A DNA stretch of 64,000 nucleotides from Methylophaga sp. UBA3192 (GTDB lineage Bacteria > Pseudomonadota > Gammaproteobacteria > Nitrosococcales > Methylophagaceae): contig DEXE01000002.1 of the NCBI GenBank assembly GCA_002363955.1, positions 186,001 through 250,000 of the forward strand, given 5' to 3'. The notes under the pieces were generated by a model. The model saw only the letters and a list, made by a program, of their open reading frames with translations. It was not told where the DNA came from and did not search any database. Shown piece by piece: positions 24,840 to 33,379 of this stretch (the first letter of the stretch is position 1; every line of letters begins with the position of its first letter). The position numbers and the translations under genes are program-made.

Positions 24840-26987
24840 CTATTGGTTTAATGAAGAATCAGTCCAGACAACGGTATCAAGCAAATCGGGCTGTGGCCGA
24901 CCGATATAATATCCCTGTGCAAAATCAACCCCATAACCTCTGAGCAGCGCCAGTATGTCTGTGTTTTCAACAAATTCTGCAGTGGTTTTCCGGTTCAGTC
25001 CTTTGGCGACATCTACCAAGGCTTTGACAAAAAGCTGATCATCGGCATTTTTATCGAGATTTTTAATGAATATGCCATCAATTTTGATGATATCGACAGG
25101 CAGTTCACGCATGTAGTTAAATGACGAAAATCCAACTCCGAAATCATCCAGTGAAAATTGACATCCCAATGCTTTAATGGCGTGCATCATCGCTTTGGCC
25201 TGTTGCAGGTTGGAGACGGCAACGGTTTCGGTGATTTCGAAAATGATGCCTTTGGGATCCACAGCATAGTCAGTGATGGCATCTTCCAGAAGCGGCAATA
25301 ATATCGAGGTATCAATCACCATCCCTGATAAATTGATTGCAAAGGTGACTTTTCGTCCGAGTTTTTGTAATGCGCCTAATTGTTTTAGCGCATGCCTGAT
25401 AACGTAATGATCGATTTGCTGAATCAAACCGACTTGCTCGGCAATCTGAATAAATTTACCGGGTAGTCGCATCTCACCCGTCTGCGGATCCCGCATACGG
25501 ATCAATACTTCGTAATGTTCTATTTTGTCGGATTGCAATTCGAGAATGGGCTGATAAAACAACACAAACAGATCCTGTTCAAGCGCCTGTTCAATCCGAT
25601 GTTTCCATAAAACTCGAGCCTGGAGTTGCTCACGCGTGCGATCGTCAACCGAGAATGTATGGAAACTGCCTTTGCCAATCGCTTTAGCCTGATACATTGC
25701 CAAATCCGCAAACCCCATCAACTCATGGATACTGGCGTCCTGCAATGGAAAATGCACAATGCCGATACTGGTTGAGACTTTATGATGAACCATACCGTAT
25801 TCAAGCTGAATGGTGCTTAGTTCATTGATTATTTTCTTTGCCAGAGTAATGGCACCCTCAGCATCACTTTCCGGCATTAATATTGCGAACTCATCTCCAC
25901 CCAACCGGGCAACGAGATCGGTAAAACGAGTGACCCGTTTGAGCGACCGGGCCACCAGAATCAGCAGTTCATCCCCTGCGCGGTGACCACTGGTATCGTT
26001 AATATCTTTGAATTGATCCAAATCGAGATACAGCAAAGTATTGCGATGCTGATAACGAATCGCCATCCGCAAGGATTTTTCAAACTCCTCAATAAATTTT
26101 CTGCGATTGCATAAGTCGGTCAGCGGATCATGTTCGGCCATCCAGACGATACGTTTTTCAGCCTCTTTTTTATCAGTCATATCCAGGCCAACCGATAAAA
26201 TTACGGCTTGTTGATTGTCGTGCTCCAATCGTGAATGCAACCAGGAAATCTGGCGGATAAGCCCGCTTTTATCAATGAGTTCGGCATCCTGTTGTGCAAT
26301 ACGCTGATGGCCCGCCAGTAATTCATTAAAATGGATATTGGCCTCAGTCCAGTGACTGGCAGGAAACATTCTGGCGACATTGGAATTGAGAACTTCAGTT
26401 TTGCTATATCCCGTTATTTTTTCGCCATAGTCATTAAACAGCGAAATTTCAAACTGTTTGTTGATGGTTATAACGATTAACTGGGCGGTATCGAGCAGGC
26501 TTTTAATGAAGTCACGATCTTTGCGCAGCTCACGATTTTTAATCTGTACCTGTTGGTTACGTAGCCGCCTGTGCTGATCAAGATGATCCAGCACATTTAT
26601 CAGCTGGTGTGTAAGATGAGACAGGTCAACGACTTCCTGATCGAGGCTGCTGCTGATGTTTTCTGATAATAACTGGCGGGCTTGCTGATATTTTTTTGCT
26701 GACAGTAATGGTAATGCCAGCGATATCTGTTCAATCTTTGTTAAAGGTTGGGAGAGTCGGTGTAATACCCACCACGTTAATGCCATTGAAAAGCCTGTAA
26801 TAAGCAAAAATGGCAGTAGATAAATGCGGGTGATCTGTGACGCTTCAAAATGACCATGCTGAAAGTGTAAATAGCCAATCAGTATCAGAATAATAAGCCC
26901 GGTCAAATAGCTGCCTAAAAAAATACTCAGAGCGGTTTTCCACTGAAGTTGGCGTTTTGACATCCTGGCCATTTTAATCACGTCCAT
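24840..26987 (-). CDS. Membrane PAS-GGDEF-EAL c-di-GMP enzyme
   Basis: A 715-residue protein. Two membrane segments lie at about 18-38 and 55-75, then a short HAMP-like or coiled linker, a PAS domain (about 165-275), GGDEF (285-445) and EAL (455-705). RLGGDEFAIL has the intact diguanylate cyclase motif (363-367), and R354-FT-D357 five residues earlier is a full RxxD product-inhibition site. The phosphodiesterase motif is EVL (493-495) rather than EAL, and DDFGVGFS replaces DDFGTG; EVL is common in active enzymes. So both activities are possible. The first of three clustered Met codons was kept; no clear Shine-Dalgarno decides it. It stands alone. Confidence 0.9.
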   Translation of the reverse strand: MDVIKMARMSKRQLQWKTALSIFLGSYLTGLIILILIGYLHFQHGHFEASQITRIYLLPFLLITGFSMALTWWVLHRLSQPLTKIEQISLALPLLSAKKYQQARQLLSENISSSLDQEVVDLSHLTHQLINVLDHLDQHRRLRNQQVQIKNRELRKDRDFIKSLLDTAQLIVITINKQFEISLFNDYGEKITGYSKTEVLNSNVARMFPASHWTEANIHFNELLAGHQRIAQQDAELIDKSGLIRQISWLHSRLEHDNQQAVILSVGLDMTDKKEAEKRIVWMAEHDPLTDLCNRRKFIEEFEKSLRMAIRYQHRNTLLYLDLDQFKDINDTSGHRAGDELLILVARSLKRVTRFTDLVARLGGDEFAILMPESDAEGAITLAKKIINELSTIQLEYGMVHHKVSTSIGIVHFPLQDASIHELMGFADLAMYQAKAIGKGSFHTFSVDDRTREQLQARVLWKHRIEQALEQDLFVLFYQPILELQSDKIEHYEVLIRMRDPQTGEMRLPGKFIQIAEQVGLIQQIDHYVIRHALKQLGALQKLGRKVTFAINLSGMVIDTSILLPLLEDAITDYAVDPKGIIFEITETVAVSNLQQAKAMMHAIKALGCQFSLDDFGVGFSSFNYMRELPVDIIKIDGIFIKNLDKNADDQLFVKALVDVAKGLNRKTTAEFVENTDILALLRGYGVDFAQGYYIGRPQPDLLDTVVWTDSSLNQ

Positions 26988-27044
26988 GGGAAGTATTATG
27001 CCGACGATTATGGCATATCAATTAGCTGAAAAAATATAGACTAC

Positions 27045-27911
27045 TTAACGTTGTTCACCACGAGAAACCCGATTCAATACCCAATCTAAACCACTGGCCG
27101 GCAATACGCGTTTGAGATAGGCAAATAAGTAGGTCGGAAAGGTAACGTAGTAACGTATTTTAGGTCGGTTTGATTCAATTGCATGTACTAATTTATCAAC
27201 AACAGCTTTTGCTGGAAGGGTGAAAGGTGCTGTTGGCCCAGGCGTTAACAGACGCCTTTCCATCGCGTTATAGTTGCTCAGATGAGCACTGTTATTTTTA
27301 TCAATATGCTGTTGAAATTTTACAAAGGCATTTTGCCGGAAGTGACTGGTTATCGGTCCGGGCTCAATGAGAGAAATATCTATCCCCGTGCCTTTCAACT
27401 CTAATCTTAGCGTGTCAGCCAGGCCTTCTATGGCAAACTTACTGGCATTGTATGCACCACGATAAGGTAGAGCGATTAAACCTAATACCGAGCTGTTATA
27501 GATAATTCTGCCAAATCCCTGCTGTCGCATTTGTCTGATAACAAGGTTGGTCAGCTCCTGCGTACCAAACACATTGGTTTCAAATTGATCTCGCATTGCT
27601 TCACGTGATAGATCTTCCACTGCGCCGGGTTGGCCATAGGCGGCATTGTTGAATAACACATCGATTCGCCCATCGAAGGCTTTTAACGCCGATTCAACCA
27701 TCTGCCGGATAGCTGCGCTGTTATTCAAATCGCATAACAAACTACTGATGCCGGCTTCACAGAGCATAGATTGATCTGCAGGTTTCCTTACAGTAGCGAT
27801 CACATGGTAGCCACGGCGGTGTAATATTTGAGCGGCTGCCAAACCAATGCCACTTGAACATCCGGTGATCAAAATATTACGACGTGTCATATTTGGCTTG
27901 TTTTTTGACAT
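27045..27911 (-). CDS. Short-chain dehydrogenase/reductase
   Basis: A 288-residue classical SDR. ILITGCSSGIGLAAA (13-27) is the TGxxxGIG cofactor motif, NNAAYGQPG is the NNAG-like motif, and YNASKFAIEGL holds the catalytic Tyr and Lys (YxxxK) with the Ser in YNSSVLG. Basic residues after the second strand (TVRKPAD) suggest NADP. The C-terminal part, RYYVTFPTYLFAYLKRVLP, resembles oxidoreductases acting on hydrophobic substrates. The substrate cannot be told. It is flanked by unrelated genes. Confidence 0.87.
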   Translation of the reverse strand: MSKNKPNMTRRNILITGCSSGIGLAAAQILHRRGYHVIATVRKPADQSMLCEAGISSLLCDLNNSAAIRQMVESALKAFDGRIDVLFNNAAYGQPGAVEDLSREAMRDQFETNVFGTQELTNLVIRQMRQQGFGRIIYNSSVLGLIALPYRGAYNASKFAIEGLADTLRLELKGTGIDISLIEPGPITSHFRQNAFVKFQQHIDKNNSAHLSNYNAMERRLLTPGPTAPFTLPAKAVVDKLVHAIESNRPKIRYYVTFPTYLFAYLKRVLPASGLDWVLNRVSRGEQR

Positions 27912-28012
27912 ATAAGCAATCAGAGTATGGTTAAATTATAACGGCTAAACATTTAAGCATATTGACCGCTAAATGCTATAGACCGAATCATTAAGGTGGG
28001 CAAAACGCAGGT

Positions 28013-28846
28013 ATGTTACAAGGAAACGACATTGGTCAGGCCGATTACGAACGGTTTAGACTTTTTTTGGAACAAGCCTGCGGCATTGTGTTAGGTGATG
28101 GTAAGCAATATTTAATTGTCAGCCGCCTCACTAAACTATTACGCGATGAGAACATTCCGTCGGTAGCCGATCTGCTAAACGCCATTCAACGTGGTCATCC
28201 ACGTCATTTACGTGATTCGGTCATCGACGCGATGACGACCAATGAAACCTCATGGTTCAGAGATGGTGGACCATTTGAAGTCTTTGAAAAGATGACTCTG
28301 GCTGACCTGGAAACCCGGATTACTTCACCCTGTAAAATCTGGTCGGCGGCCTGCTCTTCAGGCCAGGAACCCTACACCATCAGCATGATTTTGAGTGAAT
28401 ACACACGCAAGAAACCAGACAGTCGCCTGAAAAGTACGCAGATCATTGCGACCGATATTTCTAACAGTATGCTTGCTTTGGCCCGGCGAGGTGTTTATGA
28501 GGAACATGCGTTGGTCAGGGGACTTTCTGCGGCAAGACGCCAACAGTTTTTCAAACAGCTCGAAGGACGCTGGCAAATTACTGATGAAATAAAACAGCGG
28601 GTGCAATTCAGAGAACAGAACCTGTTACAGAACTACACTGGTCTCGGCCGCTTTGATGTGATCTTCTGTCGTAATGTGTTGATTTACTTCTCAATGCAAC
28701 GCAAGACGGACATCCTGACCCGACTGGCCCAGGCAATGAATCCGGGCGGATACCTGTTTTTAGGGGCATCTGAGACTATTAGCGGCTATACCGAAGCATT
28801 TGACCTGCAACGCACGCCGCATGGTGTGGTATATCGTCGCCGTTAA
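28013..28846 (+). CDS. cheR: Chemotaxis protein methyltransferase CheR
   Basis: A 277-residue SAM-dependent enzyme that methylates glutamates of chemoreceptors. The N-terminal helical domain is followed by NETSWFRDGGPFE (the NxTxFFRD-type motif, near residue 78), WSAACSSGQEPYTISM near 110 (SAM site) and FDVIFCRNVLIYF near 215. It is an orphan: no other che gene is within the window, and its stop overlaps the convergent DUF4126 stop. The flagellar block is 20 kb away. In Pseudomonas and Vibrio a cheR lies just before flgB. Confidence 0.95.
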   Translation: MLQGNDIGQADYERFRLFLEQACGIVLGDGKQYLIVSRLTKLLRDENIPSVADLLNAIQRGHPRHLRDSVIDAMTTNETSWFRDGGPFEVFEKMTLADLETRITSPCKIWSAACSSGQEPYTISMILSEYTRKKPDSRLKSTQIIATDISNSMLALARRGVYEEHALVRGLSAARRQQFFKQLEGRWQITDEIKQRVQFREQNLLQNYTGLGRFDVIFCRNVLIYFSMQRKTDILTRLAQAMNPGGYLFLGASETISGYTEAFDLQRTPHGVVYRRR

Positions 28847-29517
28847 CTTTCCGTTTTATCTGTTACAGACTTCACCATTGTCGGTTCGGCAGTTTTCGCT
28901 GTAGAGGATGTTTCCGGTTTTTCGCACCACCCCAACCAACTTCCGATATATTGCAATACTGTTCTGATTAACCGCCATAAACGCGGCAGTAGCCATATCA
29001 TTAACACGATAAAAATAACAAGCGCGGCCAGGAACCAGATTGGATAAGTAAGCGCTGTCCACAGGCCGGCAATCACCAGCAAGTCTTCCGTTACGGAGGC
29101 ACCCCAGTTACTGAATGGCTCTGGTGAGGTGTTGATCAGTAATCGACTACCCGCTTTAGTGGCATGTGTGGCTGCAGCCAGACTGCCTCCCAGCAGACCC
29201 GCTGTAAGTTCGATTGCGGGGCTGACATCTCCTACAGCACTGGCCGCCAACATGGCTCCTGCCGGAATACGGATAAAGGTATGCAGGGTATCCCAGCCGG
29301 TATCGACCCCCGGAACTTTATCAGCAAAAAACTCTACGCAATACATGACAGCGGCGGCGGTCATCACTAATGGATCGCTGAGTACCTGTAACTCATCCGG
29401 TAAGACAATATGACCTGTTGATCCCATATAACCGAGCATAAAAACGGCAGCATACAGGTTGATGCCACTGGCCCAGGCGGCCCCCATACTCAGTGCAATA
29501 ATACTCACAGCATCCAT
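28843..29517 (-). CDS. DUF4126 membrane protein
   Basis: A 224-residue membrane protein with about five helices. SMGAAWASGINLYAAVFMLG near the N-terminus and FFADKVPGVDTGWDTLHTFIRIPAG are the hallmark of DUF4126. AGLLGGSLAAATHATKAGSRL follows. The family is widespread with no settled function. The C-terminus is polar with many Thr and Lys. It is divergent from the Nif3-like gene, 72 bases away. Confidence 0.85.
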   Translation of the reverse strand: MDAVSIIALSMGAAWASGINLYAAVFMLGYMGSTGHIVLPDELQVLSDPLVMTAAAVMYCVEFFADKVPGVDTGWDTLHTFIRIPAGAMLAASAVGDVSPAIELTAGLLGGSLAAATHATKAGSRLLINTSPEPFSNWGASVTEDLLVIAGLWTALTYPIWFLAALVIFIVLMIWLLPRLWRLIRTVLQYIGSWLGWCEKPETSSTAKTAEPTMVKSVTDKTES

Positions 29518-29530
29518 TTAAGACTCCTGT

Positions 29531-29564
29531 TTGTTATAGTGGCGAGGGTCTGGATAATCAGACC
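29531..29564 (+). promoter_or_regulatory. Probable promoter with inverted repeat before the Nif3-like gene
   Basis: TTGTTA (29531-29536) and GATAAT (29553-29558) are 16 bases apart, a fair sigma-70 promoter. The -10 forms the loop of a perfect inverted repeat GGTCTG ... CAGACC (29547-29552 and 29559-29564), so a repressor site or a structural element is possible. It lies in the divergent gap with DUF4126. Confidence 0.35.
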
Positions 29565-29589
29565 TTGGAGTTTATGTGGAGTAATTTGG

Positions 29590-30348
29590 ATGATAACCCG
29601 AACAGAGCTGCTCGCCTATCTTGATGAGTTACTGGAACCATCAAGATTTCAGGACTATTGTCCAAACGGATTACAGGTCGAAGGTAAACAGCAGATTAAC
29701 ATCCTGGTGACCGGTGTCACGGCAAGTCAGGCTTTATTGGATGCAGCAGTAGCCAATAATGCTGATGCAATACTGGTACATCATGGCTATTTCTGGCGTG
29801 GTGAAGCGCCAGCGGTTACCGGGCTCAAATACCAGCGCTTAAAAACCTTGTTAACCCGGGATATTAATCTGTTTGCCTACCATCTACCTTTAGATGCGCA
29901 TGCAGAGCTTGGTAACAACGCGCAGTTAGCCAAAATACTGGATCTTGAAGTTGATGGTCGTATTTCAGGAACCGGAGAACCCGCTATTGGGTTGTGCGGT
30001 TGTTTAAAAGTGGCGCAATCGTTAAGTGAATTTTCATCGTTTATTGCCAACCGGCTTGGACGTGAGCCCACAACGATTGCCGGCCATAATCGCGATATCA
30101 ATACCCTTGGTTGGTGTACAGGAGCCGCACAAGGTTATATTCAGCAGGCGGCAGAGTTAGGTCTGGATGCCTTTATCAGCGGGGAAGCCTCAGAACAAAC
30201 CACGCATCTAGCCCGGGAGCTTGGAATTCATTACATTGCCGCGGGGCATCATGCCACTGAACGATATGGCGCCAAGGCCTTAGGTGAGCATCTTGCGGAG
30301 CACTTTGATTTGCAACATCATTTTATCGATATTGATAATCCGGTTTAA
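29590..30348 (+). CDS. Nif3-like dinuclear metal center protein (YbgI family)
   Basis: A 252-residue hexameric protein. The metal residues appear in ILVHHGYFW near residue 65, LPLDAHAELGNN (about 100) and GHHATERYGAKAL near 218, with SGEASEQTTHLA before it. Family members include E. coli YbgI and GTP cyclohydrolase-like folds, but the reaction is uncertain. The ATG at 29590 has a Shine-Dalgarno (ggag) 10-13 bases upstream and gives the usual length (about 247-260); an earlier in-frame start adds an odd leader. Its stop shares one base with the next start. Confidence 0.9.
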   Translation: MITRTELLAYLDELLEPSRFQDYCPNGLQVEGKQQINILVTGVTASQALLDAAVANNADAILVHHGYFWRGEAPAVTGLKYQRLKTLLTRDINLFAYHLPLDAHAELGNNAQLAKILDLEVDGRISGTGEPAIGLCGCLKVAQSLSEFSSFIANRLGREPTTIAGHNRDINTLGWCTGAAQGYIQQAAELGLDAFISGEASEQTTHLARELGIHYIAAGHHATERYGAKALGEHLAEHFDLQHHFIDIDNPV

Positions 30349-31718
30349 TGGATAAACGAACTGCCATCAGGATGGTAACCAATATGAATGACTATATAGA
30401 CAGGCTTAAGCATTTCTTCCAGGTTCAGCTCTGGCAGGAAACTGCCGAAAGTGCCAGTAAAATGAAACGTGTGTTTCGCCACTTTGTACGAGTGGCATAC
30501 GTGATGGTCAGGCAATTATCGACCGGCGAATTAAATTTACGGGCAATGAGTCTGGTGTTTACCACTTTACTGTCTTTGGTCCCGTTAATTGCTGTGGCCT
30601 TCTCAGTGCTTAAAGCATTTGGAGTGCATAATCAGATAGAACCCGTCTTGTTGAATTTCATGGCGCCACTTGGTGAACGTGGTGCAGAAATGACCTCCAA
30701 CATTATTGGTTTCGTGGAAAATGTCAAAGTCGGTGTACTCGGATCAATTGGTCTGGGTATGTTGTTTTACACGATTATTGCATTAGTGCAGAAAGTTGAA
30801 AGTGCATTTAATTATGTCTGGCGAGTGAAACGGCCGAGGACCCTGGCAAGGCGTTTTACCGATTATTTAAGTGTCGTCATGATTGGACCCGTGCTGGTAT
30901 TTTCGGCTTTAGGCCTTGCTGCGACCGTAATGAATCATGATGTGGTTCAGACATTACAATCGATAGAACCATTCGGTACGTTGTTACTGATAATGAGCAA
31001 GTTATTACCCTATTTCATGATTGTGCTTGCCTTTACCTTTCTCTACACTTTTATTCCTAATACCAAGGTGAAACTTGGGCCTGCACTTGGTGGTGCAATG
31101 GTAGCCGGTGCATTATGGATTGGTCTGGGAACCTTGTTTGCCACCTTTGTTGCTTCATCATCAAATTACACGGCAATTTATTCCAGTTTTGCTATTCTGT
31201 TTTTCTTTATGATCTGGCTTTATCTCGGCTGGTATATTCTACTGACTGGATCGCAGGTCGCCTTTTATCTGCAGCATCCTAAATTTGTCTTGATGGGTGG
31301 AAAAACACTGGTTTTGAGCCCGCGTTTACGCGAGAAAAAAGGTTTGTGGTTAATGACAATTATGGCTCGTCGGTTTTGTGAGCAACAGCCAGCATATACC
31401 GTCACTGAGCTGGAGCAGCTGACAGCATTAAGCAGTGAAAACCTGATGGATTTACTCAGTATGTTAGAGAAAGGTGGTTTTCTGGTGGAAGTGGCTGGCG
31501 ATAAAATTTCCTATACATTGGCTGGCGATGTCAGCAAAATCCGTGTCAGTGACATATTGGCCAGTTTACGGAGTGCTGAAGAAGTCGGTATTTCAAAATT
31601 ACAACAACATACTGAGCCGGGTATCGAAGCATTCTTTACCGAAATAAGTGAGGCACAGGAAAACGTTTTGGATGATTTGAGTTTGCGTGATTTAGCCACA
31701 GGTAAAAATAAAGCATGA
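30348..31718 (+). CDS. YihY-family inner membrane protein with C-terminal winged-helix-like extension
   Basis: A 456-residue protein of the YihY/UPF0761 (formerly called RNase BN) family. Residues about 50-320 hold six helices with LRAMSLVFTTLLSLVPLIAV, VKRPRTLARRFTDYLSV and SSNYTAIYSSFA..FFFMIWLYLGWYI, all typical. About 330-420 (TVTELEQLTALSSENLMDLL) looks like a winged-helix fold, absent in the short E. coli protein (290). The ATG at 30384 has a better Shine-Dalgarno (aggatgg) than the first one, so the true N-terminus may be 12 residues shorter. The RNase claim for the family is not upheld. Stop overlaps coaBC as ATGA. Confidence 0.88.
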   Translation: MDKRTAIRMVTNMNDYIDRLKHFFQVQLWQETAESASKMKRVFRHFVRVAYVMVRQLSTGELNLRAMSLVFTTLLSLVPLIAVAFSVLKAFGVHNQIEPVLLNFMAPLGERGAEMTSNIIGFVENVKVGVLGSIGLGMLFYTIIALVQKVESAFNYVWRVKRPRTLARRFTDYLSVVMIGPVLVFSALGLAATVMNHDVVQTLQSIEPFGTLLLIMSKLLPYFMIVLAFTFLYTFIPNTKVKLGPALGGAMVAGALWIGLGTLFATFVASSSNYTAIYSSFAILFFFMIWLYLGWYILLTGSQVAFYLQHPKFVLMGGKTLVLSPRLREKKGLWLMTIMARRFCEQQPAYTVTELEQLTALSSENLMDLLSMLEKGGFLVEVAGDKISYTLAGDVSKIRVSDILASLRSAEEVGISKLQQHTEPGIEAFFTEISEAQENVLDDLSLRDLATGKNKA

Positions 31719-32935
31719 TTGGGAGCAATGCTTTTCGGGGCAAGCATATTCTGCTGGGTATTACTGGCAGTATCGCCGCTTATAAAGCGGCAGATCTGGT
31801 GCGTAGATTAAAAGAACACGGGGCTGAGGTCAGGGTGATGATGAGTCATGGGGCGACGCAATTCATCACACCGCTCACCATGCAGACTGTCAGTGGTCAT
31901 CCGGTGTCGTTGAATTTCTTTGATGCTGATGAAGAAGCGGCAATGGGGCATATTAAACTGGCGCGCTGGGCAGACTGGATAGTGATTGCTCCCGCGACCG
32001 CAGATTGTCTGGCAAAACTGACGCATGGCCATGCTGATGATTTGATCTCAACGGTCTGTCTTGCCTCTGAAGCGCCGCTGATACTGGCGCCAGCCATGAA
32101 TAATAAGATGTGGTCACACCCTGCTACGCAGCAGAATTATCAGCTGTTAAAACAACGCGGCGTTGAGTTTTTTGGCCCGGAAAGCGGTGATCAGGCCTGT
32201 GGTGAACAGGGCGAAGGCCGGTTGATGGCGGTTGATGCAATTGTGTCTCTGCTGCTGACAAAACTTCAACCTGGCCCGCTCAGTGGAACACAGTTATTAA
32301 TTACGGCAGGTCCTACTTATGAACCTATTGATCCTGTGCGCTTCATTGCCAACCGTAGTTCAGGAAAAATGGGGTATGCATTGGCGCAAGCGGCAGTGGA
32401 AGCCGGGGCAAATGTTACGCTGATTTCCGGGCCAGTGGCTCTGGGGACGCCGGATGGGGTGAATCGTGTGGATGTGGAAACAGCTCAGCAGATGTATGAC
32501 GCCGTTATGCAGTATCTAACCCAAACGATAATTTTTATCGGTTGTGCCGCAGTGGCTGATTATCGCCCCGCACATCAGGCACAGGCAAAATTAAAAAAAT
32601 CGACTAATAATGATTTAACACTGCAACTTCAATTGAATCCCGATATTATTAATACGGTTGCTAACAGTGATAACCGACCTGAACTGGTCGTCGGTTTTGC
32701 TGCAGAAACAGACGATTTGCAACAATATGCACAGCAGAAATTACAGCAAAAACGTCTGGATTTAATTGCAGCGAATCGAGTGGGCGATAGACTGGCTTTT
32801 GGTCAGGAGAATAATGCGCTGGAAATTTTCTGGGAGGGTGGCCATAAGTCTTTGACCGAAGCTCCGAAACTTGAAATTGCACGCGAACTTATAAAAGTAA
32901 TAACAGAGCGCTACCATGCAAAAAATTCAATTTAA
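31715..32935 (+). CDS. coaBC: Bifunctional phosphopantothenoylcysteine decarboxylase / phosphopantothenate-cysteine ligase
   Basis: A 406-residue two-step enzyme of coenzyme A synthesis. The N-terminal flavin CoaC half shows LLGITGSIAAYKAADLVR, the catalytic His in GHIKLARWAD, the substrate clamp PAMNNKMW and the redox Cys in GDQACGEQGEGRL. The C-terminal CoaB half shows LITAGPTYEPIDPVRFIANRSSGKMG and ADYRP. CoaB uses CTP. Length equals E. coli CoaBC. It overlaps dut by 20 bases, the classical coaBC-dut order of gammaproteobacteria. Confidence 0.97.
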   Translation: MIGSNAFRGKHILLGITGSIAAYKAADLVRRLKEHGAEVRVMMSHGATQFITPLTMQTVSGHPVSLNFFDADEEAAMGHIKLARWADWIVIAPATADCLAKLTHGHADDLISTVCLASEAPLILAPAMNNKMWSHPATQQNYQLLKQRGVEFFGPESGDQACGEQGEGRLMAVDAIVSLLLTKLQPGPLSGTQLLITAGPTYEPIDPVRFIANRSSGKMGYALAQAAVEAGANVTLISGPVALGTPDGVNRVDVETAQQMYDAVMQYLTQTIIFIGCAAVADYRPAHQAQAKLKKSTNNDLTLQLQLNPDIINTVANSDNRPELVVGFAAETDDLQQYAQQKLQQKRLDLIAANRVGDRLAFGQENNALEIFWEGGHKSLTEAPKLEIARELIKVITERYHAKNSI

Positions 32936-33371
32936 AATACTTGACCCGAGATTGGGCAAGTCGATCGAGCTTCCTGATTATGCGACAGAGGGATCGGCAG
33001 GCATGGACTTGCGGGCCTGCCTCGACGAAAACCTGACGTTACATCCTGGTGAAACTATCCTGATCCCTACAGGGATTGCCATTCATATTGATGATCCTGC
33101 TTTAGCTGCGATGATTTTACCGCGTTCAGGTTTGGGTCATAAACATGGCATCGTGCTGGGTAATCTGGTGGGCCTGATTGATAGTGATTATCAGGGGCAG
33201 ATTTTTGTTTCCTGTTGGAATCGCGGTGATACCCCATTTGAAATAGTTGTGGGTGAACGTATCGCACAGATGCTGTTTGTTCCAATCATTCAGGTTGGTT
33301 TTGAACAGGTTACCGAATTCACTGCCAGCGAGCGCGGCAGTGGTGGTTTTGGTCATACTGGCAGAAACTGA
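32916..33371 (+). CDS. dut: dUTP diphosphatase
   Basis: A 151-residue trimeric dUTPase that removes dUTP and supplies dUMP for thymidylate synthesis. The five motifs are present: GSAGMDLRA, PRSGLGHKHG, GLIDSDYQGQI (uracil-binding hairpin), RIAQMLF, and the C-terminal ERGSGGFGHTG P-loop-like arm. Length fits E. coli Dut (151). Start overlaps the coaBC end. Confidence 0.98.
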   Translation: MQKIQFKILDPRLGKSIELPDYATEGSAGMDLRACLDENLTLHPGETILIPTGIAIHIDDPALAAMILPRSGLGHKHGIVLGNLVGLIDSDYQGQIFVSCWNRGDTPFEIVVGERIAQMLFVPIIQVGFEQVTEFTASERGSGGFGHTGRN

Positions 33372-33379
33372 GCACAACG

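Noticed and set aside
27960..28012. Sigma-28 or sigma-54 promoter before cheR
   Set aside because: TAAA and an ACCGAATC-like box are too close together for FliA, and a GG-N10-GC pair lies only a few bases before the ATG.
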